Source: Escarpia spicata (lineage: Eukaryota > Annelida > Polychaeta > Sabellida > Siboglinidae). From it: a DNA stretch of 64,000 nucleotides. The translations under genes were made by a program, and so were the position numbers. The DNA lies in the NCBI GenBank assembly GCA_963995525.1, contig OZ023214.1:41701683-41765682 (forward strand). Direction: 5' to 3'. Position 1 is the first letter of the stretch, and each line of letters opens with the position of its first letter. The notes beneath the pieces were generated by a model that saw only the letters and a program-made list of their open reading frames with translations, was not told where the DNA came from and searched no databases. Below, in pieces: positions 57,701 through 64,000 of this stretch.

Positions 57701-58260
57701 GTGAGACAGGGAGCCATGTTTGTCCTACCTTGCTGCGACTGTGAGGATTCTTCAGTGACATCACTACTATTGCCATCATCATTGAGAATGTCAGAGCCTG
57801 CTTAAGAAGGCCCAAATGTTGGTCAGCAAACATATACAGGTCTGACTTTATGACGGTCATGTCAAAGTAAGTTTTGAGAATACATGATATCTGAGTAAAA
57901 TTATCTGTATAAAATAAATATAAATAATACATGCTGTACATATCTACAGAGATGTGTTGCAATATGTAGTAATTAAGATTGTCTATCTTGAAAAAAACAT
58001 CTCTGCACACAACCAAATATACTACAAATATTACATATGTTTGGCTTGGTCTATCAAATAAACCGCTGGCTATTTAAACTCTCTGAACTCTATTGATTAA
58101 TAGAATAGGTATCGTAATTAGTGTTACTTTTAAAGTATTGATTAATGAAACCGGGAAAGTAATTGGCTTGGTATATATTATTCAATATCTAACATCATAC
58201 TAGTGTTTTGAAAAAAATATATCTGTATACAACAAAATATGTAAAGCAAGTCTTGGCAGC

Positions 58261-58263
<3 letters not shown>

Positions 58264-58308
<45 letters not shown>
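58264..58308. repeat. (TA)n microsatellite
   Basis: About 20 TA dinucleotides; similar shorter runs lie at 527-547, 2859-2886 and 4126-4143. Confidence 0.97.
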
Positions 58309-58535
58309 CATGTTTGGCTTGGTCTATCAAATAAACCGCCAGCTATTTAAACTCTCTGAACCCAGATTAATACAACTGGTTTCATAATTACAATCTTACT
58401 TAAAGATGTTGATTAACAGAACCTGGAAAATAATCAGTTGGTATATATTATTCAATACATAATGTCGTACTAGCTGACATGTGAGAAAGATCTATGTTGG
58501 CTACATGTGTGTTGAGCTTCTCCACTGCATTCAGA

Positions 58536-60590
58536 GTCTAGTCCTGACTGTGATGTCTACTGCTGTATGCTATCTACATTCAGGGTCTAGTTCTGACTGT
58601 GATGTCTACTGCTGTATGCTATCTACATTCAGGGTCTAGTCCTGACTGTGATGTCTACTGCTGTATGCTATCTACATTCAGGGTCTAGTCCCGACTGTGA
58701 TGTCTACTGCTGTATGCTATCTACATTCAGGGTCTAGTCCTGACTGTGATGTCTACTGCTGTATGCTATCTACATTCAGGGTCTAGTTCTGACTGTGATG
58801 TCTACTGCTGTATGCTATCTACATTCAGGGTCTAGTCCTGACTGTGATGTCTACTGCTGTATGCTATCTACATTCAGGGTCTAGTCCTGACTGTGATGTC
58901 TACTGCTGTATGCTATCTACATTCAGGGTCTAGTCCTGACTGTGATGTCTACTGCTGTACGCTATCTACATTCAGGGTCTAGTCCTGACTGTGATGTCTA
59001 CTGCTGTATGCTATCTACATTCAGGGTCTAGTCCTGACTGTGATGTCTACTGCTGTACGCTATCTACATTCAGGGTCTAGTCCTGACTGTGATGTCTACT
59101 GCTGTACGCTATCTACATTCAGGGTCTAGTCCTGACTGTGATGTCTACTGCTGTACGCTATCTACATTCAGGGTCTAGTCCCGACTGTGATGTCTACTGC
59201 TGTATGCTATCTACATTCAGGGTCTAGTTCTGACTGTGATGTCTACTGCTGTATGCTATCTACATTCAGGGTCTAGTCCCGACTGTGATGTCTACTGCTG
59301 TATGCTATCTACATTCTGGGTCTAGTCCCGACTGTGATGTCTACTGCTGTATGCTATCTACATTCAGGGTCTAGTCCTGACTGTGATGTCTACTGCTGTA
59401 TGTTATCTACATTCATGGTCTAGTCCTGACTGTGATGTCTACTGCTGTATGCTATCTACATTCAGGGTCTAGTCCTGACTGTGATGTCTACTGCTGTATG
59501 CTATCTACATTCAGGGTCTAGTCCCGACTGTGATGTCTACTGCTGTACGCTATCTACATTCAGGGTCTAGTCCTGACTGTGATGTCTACTGCTGTATGCT
59601 ATCTACATTCAGGGTCTAGTCCTGACTGTGATGTCTACTGCTGTATGCTATCTACATTCAGGGTCTAGTCCTGACTGTGATGTCTACTGCTGTACGCTAT
59701 CTACATTCAGGGTCTAGTCCTGACTGTGATGTCTACTGCTGTATGCTATCTACATTCAGGGTCTAGTCCTGACTGTGATGTCTACTGCTGTATGCTATCT
59801 ACATTCAGGGTCTAGTCCTGACTGTGATGTCTACTGCTGTATGCTATCTACATTCAGGGTCTAGTCCTGACTGTGATGTCTACTGCTGTACGCTATCTAC
59901 ATTCAGGGTCTAGTCCTGACTGTGATGTCTACTGCTGTACGCTATCTACATTCAGGGTCTAGTCCTGACTGTGATGTCTACTGCTGTATGCTATCTACAT
60001 TCAGGGTCTAGTCCTGACTGTGATGTCTACTGCTGTATGCTATCTACATTCAGGGTCTAGTCCTGACTGTGATGTCTACTGCTGTATGCTATCTACATTC
60101 AGGGTCTAGTCCTGACTGTGATGTCTACTGCTGTATGCTATCTACATTCAGGGTCTAGTCCTGACTGTGATGTCTACTGCTGTATGCTATCTACATTCAG
60201 GGTCTAGTCCTGACTGTGATGTCTACTGCTGTATGCTATCTACATTCAGGGTCTAGTCCTGACTGTGATGTCTACTGCTGTATGCTATCTACATTCAGGG
60301 TCTAGTCCCGACTGTGATGTCTACTGCTGTATGCTATCTACATTCAGGGTCTAGTCCCGACTGTGATGTCTACTGCTGTATGCTATCTACATTCATGGTC
60401 TAGTCCTGACTGTGATGTCTACTGCTGTATGCTATCTACATTCAGGGTCTAGCCCTGACTGTGATGTCTACTGCTGTATGCTATCTACATTCAGGGTCTA
60501 GTCCTGACTGTGATGTCTACTGCTGTATGCTATCTACATTCAGGGTCTAGTCCTGACTGTGATGTCTACTGCTGTATGCTATCTACACGG
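58536..60590. repeat. 49-bp tandem array, about 42 copies
   Basis: Unit TCCTGACTGTGATGTCTACT + GCTGTATGCTATCTACATTC + AGGGTCTAG. Homogeneous, with recurrent variants at a few positions (TATGCT/TACGCT, TCCTG/TCCCG/TTCTG). Lies ~3.7 kb upstream of the KCC start codon. Confidence 0.98.
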
Positions 60591-60925
60591 CCCCTCTCAA
60601 TCTGTGTATCCCAGATCTACACTTGTGCTGTGAATGTGTAATCTGACTACCGTACTAAGTGTGTTTCTTGTAAAGTAGTTTCTACTTCCATTGCCTTCCC
60701 GTGGAAACACAACCCACATTCTTCCCACATGCAGAATCTACACCTGGCAACAGGACACTATTGTAATTCTCTATTAATATTATTCTACATTATGTGAATT
60801 AAGTGCCAGCGATTTTCATAGTATGACAAATGTTGTGCCTTGAAAAATTGGTTGCTTGCATATGAATGTTTTACTGACACCATTGATGACTGGGTGACCT
60901 GAATGGCCAACTGTTATATATATAT

Positions 60926-61044
60926 AGATCACTATTTATTTCTTCATTCATATATATATAATATATATATATCTATTTCTTCATTCATATATATAATATA
61001 TATATATATATTATATATATGAATGAAGAAATAAATAGTGATCT
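60926..61044. repeat. AT-rich inverted repeat (hairpin or cruciform), ~119 bp
   Basis: The left arm begins AGATCACTATTTATTTCTTC and the right arm ends with its exact complement (GAAGAAATAAATAGTGATCT). Each arm is about 30 bp around an AT/TA core, which contains a second partial copy of TATTTCTTCATTCATATATA. Confidence 0.92.
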
Positions 61045-64000
61045 GCACCCACCTATCTGCCACCCCCAGATTAAGACACAGCAAACCAAATGTTATTTAA
61101 TCTGATCAGTAGCCACAGTGCCCACAGCAAGTGTTATGTAGTTAAATAAGTAGTTTCGTGGTTGATGGCTATTCCTATTACAGTTGTTCACATCACAGAT
61201 TTTCACTATTTGAAGCCAATGTGCACAATTACACCAACACTGAATTTTTTGACAAATGCAAATTACTTTCTCAAATGAGAGCGCGGTTAGACATTCAGGA
61301 GGAGTCACATCGACAGTTTTCTGACGAATGACAGACATTCTCATCGCAAACGTAAGGCTGACAACACATATTTATAGTGGCGCAAAACGTTTGTGTGTAA
61401 TTTCCACATTTGTGCACTTCCTTTGGTGAGCAGCGGCTGTACTTTAGCACGACAACGTGTCATTGAAATGGTGACAGCAGCGGACAGTGTTATGTGTGTT
61501 AAAGTGCATGAACACCTGCTCTCTCAGTGTCTACTGAAGGGGTCGGGCAGGTCTCAACTTCCCCATCTGTTTTTGGAGTGCAACCTGTCATCGCACCTGT
61601 TTTGGGGACAACCTCTCATCTCCTGTCTGTTTTGTGGAACAACAATCTGTCATTTCCAACCTGTTTTGGGACTGAACCTGCTATCTCCCACTCATTTTAT
61701 TGGCCAACCTGCCATCTCCCACTAGTTTTGGGGCCAACCTCTCATATATCGCCTATTTCATGGGCAATCCTTCCATATCCCACTTGTTTTAGGGCCAACC
61801 TCCAATCTCCCACTTGTTTACAAATATTTAAGACCGAGCTCCCAATTCCTGCCACACCCCTCCCCACTGTTCTACTGACAAAACATGTTAACTGGTTGAC
61901 AAAACTTGCTTGTATTCCAACCGAACGGAGCTGGAGAAACGTTTTTTTAACTTTAAAATAAAATAAAAAATGAACACACAATCTAAATACTAATAATTTG
62001 AACCTTGCTTCTATTAGCATTGCATTATGGAACAACAAATACGTTGTCACCTTTACAGCTAAGTGCATGTGATTATCATGTAACCATGCTGTTGGCACAG
62101 AATGTTGAAAGAGACATTGCGAGCATAGCAAGAGTCAAGCAATACAGTGTATTAATGACCATTCTGCATGTCATTAGAAATAGAAAACATCGCTTCATTT
62201 ACCCGTCTAAGCACACAGCAAAGCCTGATTAGTGCCAGAGGCTTTGATTAAACTGTGGAACAAGTTCTCATTCAGCTCGTTTAATAATAATGATGACTGA
62301 CGAATCGATGCTTTTTAGTTGTGCAAAAGTGAAGTTGTTTTGAAAGCGTGGTTCCACAGTCTATCATGCCTCAACAGAAGAACAACAGCCATGGCAGCAG
62401 GAGCCATCTAGGAAGCAATCGAAGAAGCAGGGACAACACGTTACCAGGAATGATGATGTAACTGCCTATTCGGCACGCGAGTTCGACCATTCAAGTCATC
62501 ATGAAAAAGAAAATAATAATTAGCAATGCTGGTTAGAACAGAACTGAAAATATTAGTGGTATTTCGAGGTGAACATCAGCTACAGCGCATTACATCTGTG
62601 CAATAATGGGAAGTCAGTGACAACTGTCATTATTTGCCCCAATGGTAAGTTGGGTGTAATTGTAATGTTTCAATCACCTTCCTGTTGCTATATATGCTGA
62701 ATGGGACGGAAAGCATCTATAAAACCGAACAAACAACAATAATAAGAAGTATATCTTCAAATCAAAGATATTTCAACAAAGCTAGCACTCCTGTAACAAA
62801 AATAAAAACATACAAAATCGTACATAAAACTGAGTAAAATAGAACATTTAGTATATAAAGCATGCAGGTCTAACAAACAAAATAAAACACCAAAAGAAAT
62901 CATTAACTAATATCATCTACACAAATAAACATCAAAAACACAAGAATAATGACAAATATGAACAACCATGTGAGTTACATCATAGATAATAATTACACAA
63001 TAGTAATTTTACAAATTCTCAAATTAATGTTGTAAATAAGCAAGGTATGGTTCACTTTAGTGTTTTCAAACATGACATCATTTTGTGTAACAAACAAACT
63101 CAAACATACTGTATTTTTAAATGAAATAAAACAGTACAATTATTATATAAATTGTTATAATGCATTCAGTGCAACACACTAGCATAGAATCAATGAACAC
63201 TGGCTATATATGTAACAATTAATTACCTATGGTTACTTACATAATGTTCCCAATAAAAGGTATCTACAGACATACAAAGACAACAACACAGATAGAAAGT
63301 ATACAAACAGCTTACACAATGTAACACAAACAAACAAATAAATAAACAAACAAAACCAATTCACATGCACACACTCAAGATTATGAAGTATTATTATAAA
63401 CAATTTTCAAGTACCGTTTACAGTCCGCCATAACTTCTGCATCACGTTCTTGTAAATACTACGACATTTGTTACTATGTCCTCTGGTCTACTTATAATTA
63501 CATTAAATAAAACATCATTGTAGTAGTAATACTATAAACTATGCCTATCTATTACCATTATTCTAGCACTATTCTATATCTAACTCATTGTCAGAATATT
63601 GGGTTTAATATCAAGATATTCCAGAAGTTTGCAAGTCTTGTTTGCTGATTGAAGTTACGTAATGCTAACATCTCAAGAACTACATATCTGTTAATGAATC
63701 AGCTGGTCTGACTAATTGACACGTAACATTTACCAGAACAACAACACAAAGTACACGTCTGTTGTTGTCAACACTGCAGTTATTTACGCACACTGGTCAA
63801 GATCGAGAAGTGGACAACATATGTGCGGTCACTGCTGGTTTCCAGAAGGGTACAGTACACTGGAATACCTCAAATATCTACCGTTCCTGATATATTATGA
63901 ACCTTTCTAGACATCTACCATTCCTGGAGTATCATGTTCTTTTCCAAATACCCGAACGTCTACAATTCCTAGCCTTTTCAAAATACCTACTTAGGTAACA
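61045..64000. other. Distal upstream region, no gene seen
   Basis: Very AT-rich, especially 62700-63420, with A-rich low-complexity stretches. Only the degenerate CTGTTTTGGGGCCAACC repeat stands out. Confidence 0.55.
61545..61825. repeat. ~35-bp degenerate tandem repeat
   Basis: About eight copies built on CTGTTTTGGGGCCAACCTCT with CATCTCCCACT-like linkers. Confidence 0.7.

Larger units (their letters stand above)
54844..58535. other. Region upstream of KCC exon 1
   Basis: Expected to contain the KCC 5' UTR and promoter. No TATA box or clear CpG island was identified. Open frames here, including a 166-codon minus-strand one at 57516-58016, are partly repeat translations and show no domain. 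Confidence 0.5.

Noticed and set aside
57516..58016. 166-codon minus-strand frame
   Set aside because: The C-terminal third is translation of the 55-bp repeat; the rest has no recognisable domain, splice structure or conservation signal.

Overview
This is an animal (metazoan) genomic window: AT-rich, with short coding exons separated by long introns with canonical splice signals, and dense minisatellites, microsatellites, non-LTR retrotransposon pieces, a tRNA-derived SINE and a TA-flanked DNA transposon. The repeat content suggests a marine invertebrate, perhaps a lophotrochozoan such as a mollusc. The species cannot be fixed from the sequence alone.

The one clear host gene is a complete electroneutral K-Cl cotransporter (KCC, SLC12A4-7 type) on the minus strand. 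It runs from an ATG at 54843 to a TGA at 11776, about 43 kb. I resolved 26 coding exons. Their lengths sum to 3177 nt, every junction keeps the frame, and the product is 1058 residues, close to the usual family length. Twelve membrane segments, a four-cysteine extracellular loop with glycosylation sequons, the K+ and Cl- site residues and the regulatory C-terminal domain are all present. Four of the 25 introns (9, 20, 21 and 25) carry complete U12-type (minor spliceosome) signals.

Layout, in descending coordinates (the gene's 5' to 3'). 64000-54844: upstream region with no recognised gene, holding a 2 kb array of 49-bp units, a smaller 55-bp array and an AT-rich palindrome. 54843-40098: exons 1-2, a 27-bp array beside the exon 2 acceptor, a decayed PIN/FEN1-like mobile gene with a LINE tail inserted in it, and a G-rich minisatellite just upstream of exon 3. 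40097-31688: exons 3-6, a LINE copy in intron 3, a 2.2 kb minisatellite in intron 4 that starts from the end of exon 4, and a 1.28 kb TIR element in intron 5. 31687-11776: exons 7-26 with RT fragments and LINE/SINE tails in introns. 11775-1: downstream region with a minisatellite made of copies of the last codons of KCC, then other repeats and no confident gene.

The most unusual feature is two tandem arrays that appear to be seeded by edges of KCC exons. One repeats the exon 4 3' end with its 5' splice site dozens of times. The other repeats the last codons and stop of the gene. Several other arrays also lie within about 150 bp of exon ends. Most long open frames in the window are translations of tandem repeats and are not genes.
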